Positions 32,121 to 39,061 of a stretch of 40,122 nucleotides of DNA are shown here, piece by piece (position 1 is the first letter of the stretch; each line of letters begins with the position of its first letter). A program made the translations under genes and the position numbers. The DNA lies in NCBI GenBank assembly GCA_016213945.1, contig JACQZF010000014.1:1-40122 (forward strand), in the 5' to 3' direction. A model generated the notes under the pieces. That model searched no databases and was not told where the DNA came from. It was given only the letters and a program-made list of their open reading frames with translations. Source of the stretch: Nitrospirota bacterium. Lineage in GTDB: Bacteria > Nitrospirota > Thermodesulfovibrionia > UBA6902.

Positions 32121-32453
32121 ATGAAAGTCAAAGACCTTGTTGATCAATTGTCTCTGGATGTCAGATCATTTAAAGACGGCCTTGGAAATGACATAACCGG
32201 GGCATATGTCAGCGACCTGCTTTCCGATGTAATGGGAAACAGCAAAAAGGGAAATGTCTGGTTAACCCTTCAGACCCATCTGAATATTGTTGCTGTCGCA
32301 AGCATGAAAGACCTGTCCGCTATCATAATCGTCGGCGGCAGGCAGGCCCAGGAAGAGACCATTAAAAAGGCGGAACAGGAAAAGGTCACGATACTGACGA
32401 CCGCGTTGCCTTCATTCGAGGCGTCAGGCAGGATTTATCAGCTTCTTAAATAA
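32121..32453 (+). CDS. DRTGG domain protein (second copy)
   Basis: A 110-residue protein of the same broad family as the gene at 31232 but a different subtype: MKVKDLVDQLSLDVRSFKDGL, ITGAYVSDLLSDVMGNSKKGNVWLTLQTH, and TTALPSFEASGRIYQLL. This subtype usually sits next to the first in the DRTGG / ATPase / PHP sets I know from hydrogenase or NuoE-containing clusters. Ribosome site AAAGGGAG upstream. It is the last gene of the plus-strand unit before a minus-strand block starts. Confidence 0.82.
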   Translation: MKVKDLVDQLSLDVRSFKDGLGNDITGAYVSDLLSDVMGNSKKGNVWLTLQTHLNIVAVASMKDLSAIIIVGGRQAQEETIKKAEQEKVTILTTALPSFEASGRIYQLLK

Positions 32454-32510
32454 AATCTAAAGGCACACTTGCCACGAATGAAATGAAGTCCTCAGGCAGG
32501 CTTTAAGGTA

Positions 32511-33947
32511 TCAGAACCAAACAACTATGAGTACTGTCATTCCGGCAAGAGTCAGCGGCAGGTTAATTAAAAACCGGCTGCCCTTTCCAAATTCGCTTTC
32601 CACTTTAATTTTCCCTCCGTGCGCTTCAACAATTATCTTTGATATGCTTAAGCCAAGGCCGGTGCCGCCTTCACTTCTTGAGGTGTCCGCCCTGTAAAAC
32701 CGTTCAAAGATCTTTTCCAGATCGTCCTGCCCGATGCCGGGGCCTGTGTCTGAGACTGAGATCACCGCGGTATTGTTATTTCTTGCCTCGGTAATTTCCA
32801 CTGTCCCGCTTTCCTGATTATAGTTCACGGCGTTTTCAATTATGTTCAGAAATACCTCTGTAAGCCTGTCGTTATCTCCCGTTATATTAATGTCATCCTT
32901 GAGGACTGTATTTATTGTTATGGATTTCTTTTCTGCCAGCGGCCCTGCCAACTGTGCCGCTTCCCGGATACATTCATTTAAAGCTATAAGCTTGAAGCCG
33001 TCCGGCGACAGCATCCCCGAATCAAGACGCGCCAGGGAAAGCAGGTCTTTTATAAGCCTGCCCATGTTCTCAGAGACGGTTTTAATCGTACTTAACGCTT
33101 CAACGTATTCATCCTTTGTCCTGTCCCTTTGAAGCAGGACGTCGCAGTGGGTCTTTATCACTGTTACCGGGGTCTTAAGCTCATGGGACGCGTCAGCAAC
33201 AAGACGCCGCTCCGTTTCAAACGCCTTCTGCAGCCGGTCCAGCATTGCATTGAAAGAATCCGCAAGCACAGACAGCTCATTGGTCACTGTCGCAACGTCT
33301 ATTCTCTTGTTGAGGGTTTTATGTGTGATATTTTCTATATCGGAAGAAAATATTTGTAAGGGTTTCAAGGAATGATTTGCCGCCCACAGCCCTGCAAAAC
33401 TGATTATAAGGATACCCACGGAAGCAGCAACCAGCAAAAAGCGTTTGAACATATCGATCATCTCAAGGCTGTCAGCGAGGCTTTCGGCGGCAAATACGCT
33501 GACAGGAATGTCGAGGAAGTCAAAATCATACTGCTTTATCCGCACCGGTTCTTTATCAGGCCCGACGGATGTATAAACCCTTTCCCTGAACGTTTCATCG
33601 TAATATTCAAATTTGGCAGATGTTAAATCAAGGTTCTCATCGGCAAGTGAAGGGGATGCCGCAAGCAGCCTTCCGTTCATCAGCACCTGGTAGTAATGTC
33701 CCGAACGGGGAATGGAATACGCCCCTGCGATAATCTCGGAGAGTTCAAGCTCGATCCTGCCGTCCTCTTCGTGCAATAATCCCGTAATAACCTGAATCTG
33801 CGAGTGGAGCGTCCGGTCAACAGAGGTAAAGATGATACCCTTTACCTCATGATAGAGGAACAGGCTGACGGTAATAAGCAGAACAGACGTCAAACTGAAA
33901 AACCAGAAGAACAACCTGCCTTTGATTGATTTGGGGAATATCTTCAC
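32511..33947 (-). CDS. Sensor histidine kinase, CusS/heavy-metal-like
   Basis: A 478-residue membrane kinase, GTG start directly after the regulator stop. TM1 about 11-32, a periplasmic domain (33-168), TM2 about 169-190, HAMP (190-245), HisKA with [16 protein letters not shown] (His255) and HATPase_c with [17 protein letters not shown] and [12 protein letters not shown]. Layout resembles metal and stress kinases of the CusS/PmrB class; the ligand is unknown. The last dozen residues ([12 protein letters not shown]) are read from a REP-like fragment, so the native end was probably near RFLINLPL. Confidence 0.9.
   Translation of the reverse strand: MKIFPKSIKGRLFFWFFSLTSVLLITVSLFLYHEVKGIIFTSVDRTLHSQIQVITGLLHEEDGRIELELSEIIAGAYSIPRSGHYYQVLMNGRLLAASPSLADENLDLTSAKFEYYDETFRERVYTSVGPDKEPVRIKQYDFDFLDIPVSVFAAESLADSLEMIDMFKRFLLVAASVGILIISFAGLWAANHSLKPLQIFSSDIENITHKTLNKRIDVATVTNELSVLADSFNAMLDRLQKAFETERRLVADASHELKTPVTVIKTHCDVLLQRDRTKDEYVEALSTIKTVSENMGRLIKDLLSLARLDSGMLSPDGFKLIALNECIREAAQLAGPLAEKKSITINTVLKDDINITGDNDRLTEVFLNIIENAVNYNQESGTVEITEARNNNTAVISVSDTGPGIGQDDLEKIFERFYRADTSRSEGGTGLGLSISKIIVEAHGGKIKVESEFGKGSRFLINLPLTLAGMTVLIVVWF
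32512..32547. repeat. REP-like half element forming the 3' end of the kinase gene
   Basis: AACCAAACAACTATGAGTAC followed by TGTCATTCCGGC resembles the flank and first arm of the element at 29006-29036 (GCCAAGCAACTATAAACATT, TGTCATTCCGGC). It contains the kinase stop codon. Confidence 0.6.
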
Positions 33948-34619
33948 TTACTCTTTTTCCAGGACATAGCCTGCGCCCCTTACCGTTCGTATAAGACGTT
34001 TGCCGCGTCCCTTGTCAATCTTGTTTCTCAGATAGTTGATATAGACGTCTATTACATTGCTGTCAAGATCAAACTCCGAATCATAAATGTGCTCGGTAAG
34101 TTCGGTCCTGCTTATCACCTTACCGCAATTGAGCGCAAGATATTCAAGTAATTTATATTCCGTTGAGGAAAGTTTGATCTCCCTGTCGCCCCTCATTACG
34201 GTCATGGAGTTCATATCTATCTCGAGGTCGTTTATCCCGATGGTTGACGAGGGTTTGCTCTTGCTTCTTCTTATAACGGCCTTCAGCCTTGCAAGCAGCT
34301 CTGAAAAATCAAACGGCTTTGCAATGTAGTCGTCCGCGCCTGTATTCAATCCCTTTATCCTGTCATCAACTTCCCCTCTCGCAGTGATCATAAGGACCGG
34401 CACGGATATCTGTTTTGTTCTGATCTTTTTCAGGATTGCAAGACCGTCCATTTTTGGAAGCATTATATCCAGGAGGATAGCATCGTAAGAATATGTCTCT
34501 GCCATGAAAAGCCCCTCTTCGCCGTCAAAACATAATTCCACAACAAAGCCGTTTTCTTCGAGGCCCTTCTTCAGTATCCCTGCTAATTTCTTCTCATCTT
34601 CTACTACAAGTAAACGCAT
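33948..34619 (-). CDS. OmpR-family response regulator
   Basis: Receiver plus winged-helix DNA-binding regulator, 223 residues from the chosen ATG (34619, MRLLVVEDEKK). Asp51 in LLDIMLPKMDG is the phospho-acceptor, with TARGEVDDR and KPFDFSELLARL at the usual places; the C-terminal Trans_reg_C domain has TEYKLLEYLALNCGKVISR and DVYINYLRNKID. A start at 34664 would add 15 residues encoded by a perfect hairpin and is rejected. The downstream kinase is its partner. A PmrA-box-like direct repeat upstream of the operon is a likely binding site. Confidence 0.9.
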   Translation of the reverse strand: MRLLVVEDEKKLAGILKKGLEENGFVVELCFDGEEGLFMAETYSYDAILLDIMLPKMDGLAILKKIRTKQISVPVLMITARGEVDDRIKGLNTGADDYIAKPFDFSELLARLKAVIRRSKSKPSSTIGINDLEIDMNSMTVMRGDREIKLSSTEYKLLEYLALNCGKVISRTELTEHIYDSEFDLDSNVIDVYINYLRNKIDKGRGKRLIRTVRGAGYVLEKE

Positions 34620-34645
34620 AGGATTTGGAACAAAGTCTGCAGCAA

Positions 34646-34677
34646 GGCTGTCAGGCAATAACAATTGCCTGACAGCC
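34646..34677. terminator. Perfect 13-bp hairpin between the DUF4382 gene and the regulator
   Basis: GGCTGTCAGGCAA (34646-34658) pairs with TTGCCTGACAGCC (34665-34677) around a 6-base loop. It lacks a T-run on either side, so it is more likely an RNA processing or stability element or a partial terminator inside the operon than a full stop. Confidence 0.5.
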
Positions 34678-34689
34678 TGTGCAGGGCCT

Positions 34690-35886
34690 TTACTGTTCGC
34701 GCTCTATCTTGATAGCTTCATTTGTACTATTGTTAATTTTGACCTCGACAGTCCATCCTGTCTGAAGATCGTTAAAACAGACTGCGCCCTGACTCATGTT
34801 CATCATGCCCATACCTTGACTTTGAGTGTATTTACACACTGTGTTATCAGTGACAGTAATCAGGGTGGCCGGGTCTGTGTCTAATGTGAAATCGGCTGCG
34901 CCTTTAGTAACCGTTCCCCTGAGTTCTCTATTCTGGTGCATTTCTCCGGTGCCTGAACCTTCACAATCCGATGATGTCTTTGCTTCTATCCTGGTTGCAG
35001 TGATTGTAGTTGTAGAAGACAAATCATCGGTTGTCTCTACCTCGATACAACTATTGAGGGTAAGGGCATTCACGCAGTTTGCAGCGCCGGAATAGTTTAT
35101 GTCATTCACTTCGCAGATCGTACTGCCTGTGAGATTAACCGTAAAATCCGTGCTCATGTGTTTAACGGTTATACTGCCAGTACCGATATTAGTCAGTGTC
35201 CCGTGCAGATCAAATTCCGAATCCTCTATCTCGCTTTCAAATGTGATCGGCTGCATCTTCACTTCAGTAATGCACCACGAAGAAGTATCTAATGCGTTGG
35301 TGCACGAATGGGTTTTAACTTCAAATTCCTTCAGGACAAAATCAACCACGAGCTTACCTGAGCTCAAAGGCTGGACCGCGCCGTTAAACCTTATGAAGCA
35401 TTTATTGCTGCCGTCCGCGGGGCATTGTACTGTATCCGGCTTGTTTGGCTTTTCGTCCATGTTTGAAAAGAAAGCGTCATGAGCAACGCCGCTGTTGTCC
35501 GTTATGCTCGCCCTGTTCCCGGGAATAATCTCAAGCCTGTTAAAGGTCCCCTCCGGGAAGGTGGCTGTTGTTATTAACTGGAGAACACCGTTAAGCTTTG
35601 CAAGGTCAACTGAAAGCCCCGTTGTATTTATGTACAGGTTCTCCTTGGTTGCGCAGTTGTTATCGGAGCACAGATTAATCTCATAAACAGTTACCGTTAT
35701 CGCAGGAAACTGGTCCGCTGGAGAATCCGTTAAATACACCCCAACGCTTTTTCCCGCTGAACTGGTTGAGTCTCCTCCGCCTGAGCTTGAGCCGCCGCCA
35801 CCACCGCCGCCGCTACAGTACGCAAGTATCAATGCGACACTTACTGCTCCTAACAATAAAAATATTTTTTTGCCTTTTGTAATCAT
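34690..35886 (-). CDS. DUF4382/DUF5666 lipoprotein
   Basis: A 398-residue lipoprotein: lipobox LAYC (Cys24), a Gly/Ser linker (25-45), a DUF4382 domain starting VGVYLTDSPADQFPAITVTVYEI (about 49-200), and a C-terminal region with two DUF5666-like segments (FDLHGTLTNIGTGSITV and ELRGTVTKGAADFTL). DUF4382 proteins are exported, of unknown function, and often in metal- or stress-linked loci. Good AGGAGG 9 bases before the ATG. It follows the small DUF5666 gene and precedes the OmpR-type regulator on the same strand, so it is a likely target of, or input to, this two-component system. Confidence 0.85.
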   Translation of the reverse strand: MITKGKKIFLLLGAVSVALILAYCSGGGGGGGSSSGGGDSTSSAGKSVGVYLTDSPADQFPAITVTVYEINLCSDNNCATKENLYINTTGLSVDLAKLNGVLQLITTATFPEGTFNRLEIIPGNRASITDNSGVAHDAFFSNMDEKPNKPDTVQCPADGSNKCFIRFNGAVQPLSSGKLVVDFVLKEFEVKTHSCTNALDTSSWCITEVKMQPITFESEIEDSEFDLHGTLTNIGTGSITVKHMSTDFTVNLTGSTICEVNDINYSGAANCVNALTLNSCIEVETTDDLSSTTTITATRIEAKTSSDCEGSGTGEMHQNRELRGTVTKGAADFTLDTDPATLITVTDNTVCKYTQSQGMGMMNMSQGAVCFNDLQTGWTVEVKINNSTNEAIKIEREQ

Positions 35887-35912
35887 GTCTTAAAACCTCC
35901 TGAATTTTTCCT

Positions 35913-35933
35913 GGCTCATTATTGAGCCTTTTT
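35913..35933. terminator. Small stem-loop between DUF5666 and DUF4382 genes
   Basis: GGCTCA-TTAT-TGAGCC with a following TTTTT on the plus strand. In the direction of the flanking genes (minus) it has no U-tract, so it is probably an intercistronic stem-loop that affects mRNA stability. Confidence 0.4.
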
Positions 35934-35968
35934 ATGTGATGTGCTGAACTGCAACACAATAGTTTGCT

Positions 35969-36289
35969 TTATTTTCTGGCTTTCTTCACTTCGATCTTAT
36001 ACGCGGAAAACCTTTTCCCTTCATGTCCGCCCTTCACCTCAACATATGCGCCTGTCTCAGCCTTACCGTGGTCCTCTTCAATTAAAGTATCAGATGTGAC
36101 CAGTATCTCTCTCCCGTTTACTATCCATGTTCCTACTAATCCCTGGGGGAGTTTCTCTATCGTACCGTAGATCTTGCTTTCATATCTCTCACGGTGTTTA
36201 TGCTCTTTGTCATCATCGCTGCCGGATACAGCACCTGCTGTTAACGCGATGATTAATCCCATAGCCAACATGGCTGACATGGCCTTCAA
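35969..36289 (-). CDS. Small exported DUF5666 protein
   Basis: A 106-residue exported protein. Signal peptide MSAMLAMGLIIALTAGAVSG, a charged His/Asp-rich start of the mature part (SDDDKEHKHRERYES), then a DUF5666-like beta-domain (IYGTIEKLPQGLVGTWIVNGREILVTSDT...GAYVEVKGG). TTG at 36289 is the likely start because AGGAGG lies 8 bases upstream; the first ATG (36280) would be 17 bases away. The His/Asp cluster could bind metal. First gene of the minus-strand operon with DUF4382, regulator and kinase. Confidence 0.75.
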   Translation of the reverse strand: MKAMSAMLAMGLIIALTAGAVSGSDDDKEHKHRERYESKIYGTIEKLPQGLVGTWIVNGREILVTSDTLIEEDHGKAETGAYVEVKGGHEGKRFSAYKIEVKKARK

Positions 36290-36362
36290 AACTTCACCTC
36301 CTTATTGTAAGGCTTTTTCTCTTGAGTCTCAGTCAAGATTAAGGCCTTATCTTAATAATGAT

Positions 36363-36398
36363 ATTATCATATCAAATCAACATTAAAGGAAGATTAAA
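36363..36398 (-). promoter_or_regulatory. PmrA-box-like operator and promoter of the DUF5666-regulator operon
   Basis: On the minus strand two TTTAAT hexamers (36398-36393 and 36387-36382) are spaced by exactly 5 bases, the 11-bp period used by OmpR/PmrA-class regulators. TATGAT or GATAAT (36371-36363) follows about 10 bases later as a -10, so the box covers the -35 position. The OmpR-type regulator encoded in the operon is the natural candidate to bind. Confidence 0.5.
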
Positions 36399-36477
36399 AC
36401 TGAAGAGACCTGTCCAACGCTGAAAAATGATAACATTTTAATTTCTATCATTGTAGTGTTTGGAATCACAAACGGGG

Positions 36478-36507
36478 TTTACAGAAAAGTCAAAAAAGAA
36501 ATATGAT
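36478..36507 (+). promoter_or_regulatory. Candidate leaderless promoter of the PHP gene
   Basis: TTTACA (36478-36483), 18-bp spacer, TATGAT (36502-36507). The transcription start would fall at about 36513-36514, on the start codon itself. Confidence 0.5.
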
Positions 36508-36512
36508 ACAAA

Positions 36513-37256
36513 ATGCTGAAACCGTTTAAGGCCGACCTCCATATCCACACATGCCTCTCCCCGTGCGCCGACCTTGAAATGAGCCCTTCCGCCATAATAA
36601 GAACGGCGCTTGAAAGGGGAATAGACATCATCGCGATCACCGACCATAATTCAGCGGAAAATATAGTCGCCGCCCGGAAGGCCGCTGAAAATTCAGGACT
36701 GACAGTGCTTGCCGGGATGGAGGTAACATCCTCGGAGGAAGCACACATCCTTGCGCTCTTTGATGATGCTGAAGGAATTATGAAATTGCAGGACATCGTT
36801 TATAACAATCTTCTTCCGGGAGAAAATGACGAGAAACTCTTCGGCGAGCAGATAGTTGTAAATGAAAAAGACGAGGTCATGGATTTTAATAAACGCCTCC
36901 TCATCGGAGCAACATCATTGCCCGCAAAGACTATCGTTAACACGATACACACCTTTGGCGGCATCGCCATTGCTTCGCATATTGACAGGGGAGCATTCAG
37001 CATCATATCGCAGTTAGGTTTCATCCCTGAGGATTTAAATTTTGACGCGCTTGAGATGTCGCCAAGGACTGACAGGGGGGAAGCTGCGCTTTCATATAAT
37101 GACTACACCTCATTTGCATGGACAACTTCCTCGGATGCGCACTGGCTGAAAGACATCGGAGAAAGAACAACCACCTTCCTCATAAACCAGCCGACACTGG
37201 AGGAGATGAGATTGGCTATGAAAAACATTGACGGAAGAAAGGCGGAGTGGGGGTAA
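36513..37256 (+). CDS. PHP domain metal-dependent phosphoesterase-like protein
   Basis: A 247-residue PHP-domain protein. Metal-ligand motifs: ADLHIHTCLSPC (His10, His12), ITDHNS (Asp44, His45), GMEVTS (Glu70), and later ASHIDRG and SSDAHW. It belongs by eye to the PHP subtype found in DRTGG/anti-sigma-ATPase clusters near NuoE- and hydrogenase-like genes; PHP proteins hydrolyse phosphate esters, and the substrate here is unknown. Met1 is needed to keep HIH; there is no Shine-Dalgarno, and the promoter-like hexamers abut the ATG. It is separated from the DRTGG genes by the minus-strand two-component block. A truncated higB follows after its stop. Confidence 0.85.
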   Translation: MLKPFKADLHIHTCLSPCADLEMSPSAIIRTALERGIDIIAITDHNSAENIVAARKAAENSGLTVLAGMEVTSSEEAHILALFDDAEGIMKLQDIVYNNLLPGENDEKLFGEQIVVNEKDEVMDFNKRLLIGATSLPAKTIVNTIHTFGGIAIASHIDRGAFSIISQLGFIPEDLNFDALEMSPRTDRGEAALSYNDYTSFAWTTSSDAHWLKDIGERTTTFLINQPTLEEMRLAMKNIDGRKAEWG

Positions 37257-37294
37257 AGGCCGGGCCCGTTGCTGCTGTGGGAGGCGGGGAGATT

Positions 37295-37473
37295 TCCCCC
37301 GTCTGGATGCATCTGTAAGACCTCAGGATATGGATTTGCCGGGATATAAATTGCACGAACTTAAAGGCAGAGAGAAAGGCACATGGTCCGTTTGGGTCAG
37401 CGGTAATTGGCTGGTCACTTTTAATTTTGACGGCGCCGATGTTAGAGACGTGGATTACCAGGATTATCACTAA
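37295..37473 (+). pseudogene. higB: higB toxin remnant, 5' truncated
   Basis: The frame ending at TAA 37471-37473 reads RLDASVRPQDMDLPGYKLHELKG, then GTWSVWVSGNWLVTFNFDG and DVRDVDYQDYH. This is the C-terminal two-thirds of a HigB/RelE-superfamily mRNA interferase of the plasmid-maintenance-killer type, normally about 92 residues. The N-terminal helices (about 30-35 residues) are missing, replaced by the GC-rich end of the PHP region. A longer reading from ATG 37228 adds unrelated residues. The toxin is probably dead. higA follows 19 bp later, as in functional higBA pairs. Confidence 0.8.
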
Positions 37474-37492
37474 TAAAGAAGGAGCATTAAAA

Positions 37493-37844
37493 ATGATTGG
37501 GAAAAGAAAACCGACTCATCCCGGCGAGGTTTTAAGAGAAGATGTGATAAAGCCTTTAGGACTGTCTGTAACAGAAGCGGCGAAGCTTTTGGGTATTACT
37601 CGTAAGACACTTTCAACTTTGCTGAATAACAGAAGCGGCGAAGCTTTTGGGTATTACTCGTAAGACACTTTCAACTTTGCTGAACTGCAGGGCGTCATTT
37701 AGCCCGGAGATGGCGGTCAGAATCGGGAAAGCAACAAGCACCTCTCCTGAAAGCTGGCTGTACATGCAGGCAAAATTAGACCTCTGGATTGCTTCACAAA
37801 AACTTCTGAAGGTTAAGGAATTAAAAAAGGCTGTCGGGTATTAA
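37493..37844 (+). pseudogene. higA: higA antitoxin broken by a 58-bp tandem duplication
   Basis: From ATG 37493 the reading gives MIGKRKPTHPGEVLREDVIK, the HigA start, then the helix-turn-helix SVTEAAKLLGITRKTLSTLLN. Bases 37569-37626 are then repeated exactly at 37627-37684. Because 58 is not a multiple of three, the frame shifts and stops at 37663. Removing one copy restores one frame to 37844: 97 residues ending LLKVKELKKAVGY, with FSPEMAVRIGKATSTSPESWLYMQ typical of HigA. The lesion looks recent, since the copies are identical. Confidence 0.88.
37569..37684 (+). repeat. Exact 58-bp tandem duplication inside higA
   Basis: Bases 37569-37626 equal 37627-37684. The unit encodes the helix-turn-helix of HigA. 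The period is 58, so the copy shifts the frame. Confidence 0.95.
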
Positions 37845-39058
37845 GAGAAGGTGTGATATTTATCAGACGTTAAGGAATAAATATCTTCCCCTGCATGAAA
37901 AGAACAATTCGGATTCTTAAAAAACAAAGCGGGAGAGCTGTAATCAGTAATATTGCCAGCAACAATAGTTTCTATTTCTGACGTATATGAAACAGTATGA
38001 ATGTGATTTGCATTTTCTTTATTGAGTAAATGCCTTGTCATCACAGTCAATCCAGTTTCTCCCTTTAATTCTTCCCACTGCTCAGGATATATCCCCTCAA
38101 TATTGCAGGCAATCAATCCGGGCCTCTTTGTTGAAAATTGATTCAATGAACTTTTCAGTTCATCATATATTGTCTTTAAAACCTTATCGTTCTCTTCACT
38201 TTCAACTTTAATAACAAATGTAACGTCATTATTACTGACAACGGCAAAATGTGATCCATGAGTCCTGTAGGGTTCTATTATTGATTTAAATTTTTCATCA
38301 GAATCTATTATGAGGTCTTCAGGTAAATATCTTACGCTTATTGAGAGCGTATTTTTAAAATTTATTTGATCTTTCTTGCTATCAATAGCAAATTTAATAT
38401 CATTAACTATCTCTCTGAATATGCTCTGATTTTGTCCAAGATTATTAGTACAGTTAAGTTCAATTAAACATTTTGTTTTATACTGCCGCAATTGCCTCAT
38501 TAGTTCATCGCAGAACATGTAAAAACCAGCCCGCCTAATTTTTCGCCCTGCATCATAGCTTTTCCACTTACATTCTATTTCACTTTCAATATCGTTTCTT
38601 GTCACTAAAAAATCAAAAATTCTTCCCTGATTAGTGGTTCTTTCGTATTCAACAAATTCAGCGTTAAAATCATTCCTCAAAAAATGGGTAATAATTTTTA
38701 TCTCAAACAGTATCGATCTAATATCGTCGCTTGTTAATCTTCCCTTTATTTGTCTTTTGGCTGAATCAGATACATTATTAATGATTCTATTTATTACAAA
38801 AGCTTTTTGAGCAAGATAGTATATTTCTGGTGAACGGGTCTTCCAAATGGATTTGCCGTTATAACAAAGATGAAAATATTGTTTGAGCGGATTAATAAAA
38901 GGATTCCTTTTCAAAAGGTAATTTTTATAAAAGATGCCATCAGTAGCGTCTATTTTTTCTATTAGTTTTTTCCAATATTTTCTACCTGTAAAATTGAGAA
39001 ATAGATCAATTTCCCTACCAAATTTTTTTGTATCTAAATCAACAGATATTAATCTCAC
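37841..39058 (-). CDS. Predicted PD-(D/E)XK nuclease-like protein, unknown family
   Basis: A 405-residue soluble protein with GTG start, three bases after the stop of the protease-TPR gene upstream. I do not recognise a named family. Residues 115-165 look like a PD-(D/E)XK core: Glu119 in a helix (LFEIKIITHFL), Asp149 in RIFDFLV, and Glu162-Cys-Lys164 in SEIECKWKS, in the right order and spacing. The N-terminal 110 and C-terminal 200 residues are AT-rich in codon use and unlike the nuo genes, suggesting transfer. Position beside a wrecked higBA and a protease-TPR gene suggests a defence or mobile-island role, which is inference. Confidence 0.7.
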   Translation of the reverse strand: MRLISVDLDTKKFGREIDLFLNFTGRKYWKKLIEKIDATDGIFYKNYLLKRNPFINPLKQYFHLCYNGKSIWKTRSPEIYYLAQKAFVINRIINNVSDSAKRQIKGRLTSDDIRSILFEIKIITHFLRNDFNAEFVEYERTTNQGRIFDFLVTRNDIESEIECKWKSYDAGRKIRRAGFYMFCDELMRQLRQYKTKCLIELNCTNNLGQNQSIFREIVNDIKFAIDSKKDQINFKNTLSISVRYLPEDLIIDSDEKFKSIIEPYRTHGSHFAVVSNNDVTFVIKVESEENDKVLKTIYDELKSSLNQFSTKRPGLIACNIEGIYPEQWEELKGETGLTVMTRHLLNKENANHIHTVSYTSEIETIVAGNITDYSSPALFFKNPNCSFHAGEDIYSLTSDKYHTFS

Positions 39059-39061
39059 AAT

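Noticed and set aside
34620-34664. Longer start of the OmpR-type regulator (15 extra residues)
   Set aside because: The extension is encoded by half of a perfect hairpin and precedes the canonical MRLLVVEDE start.
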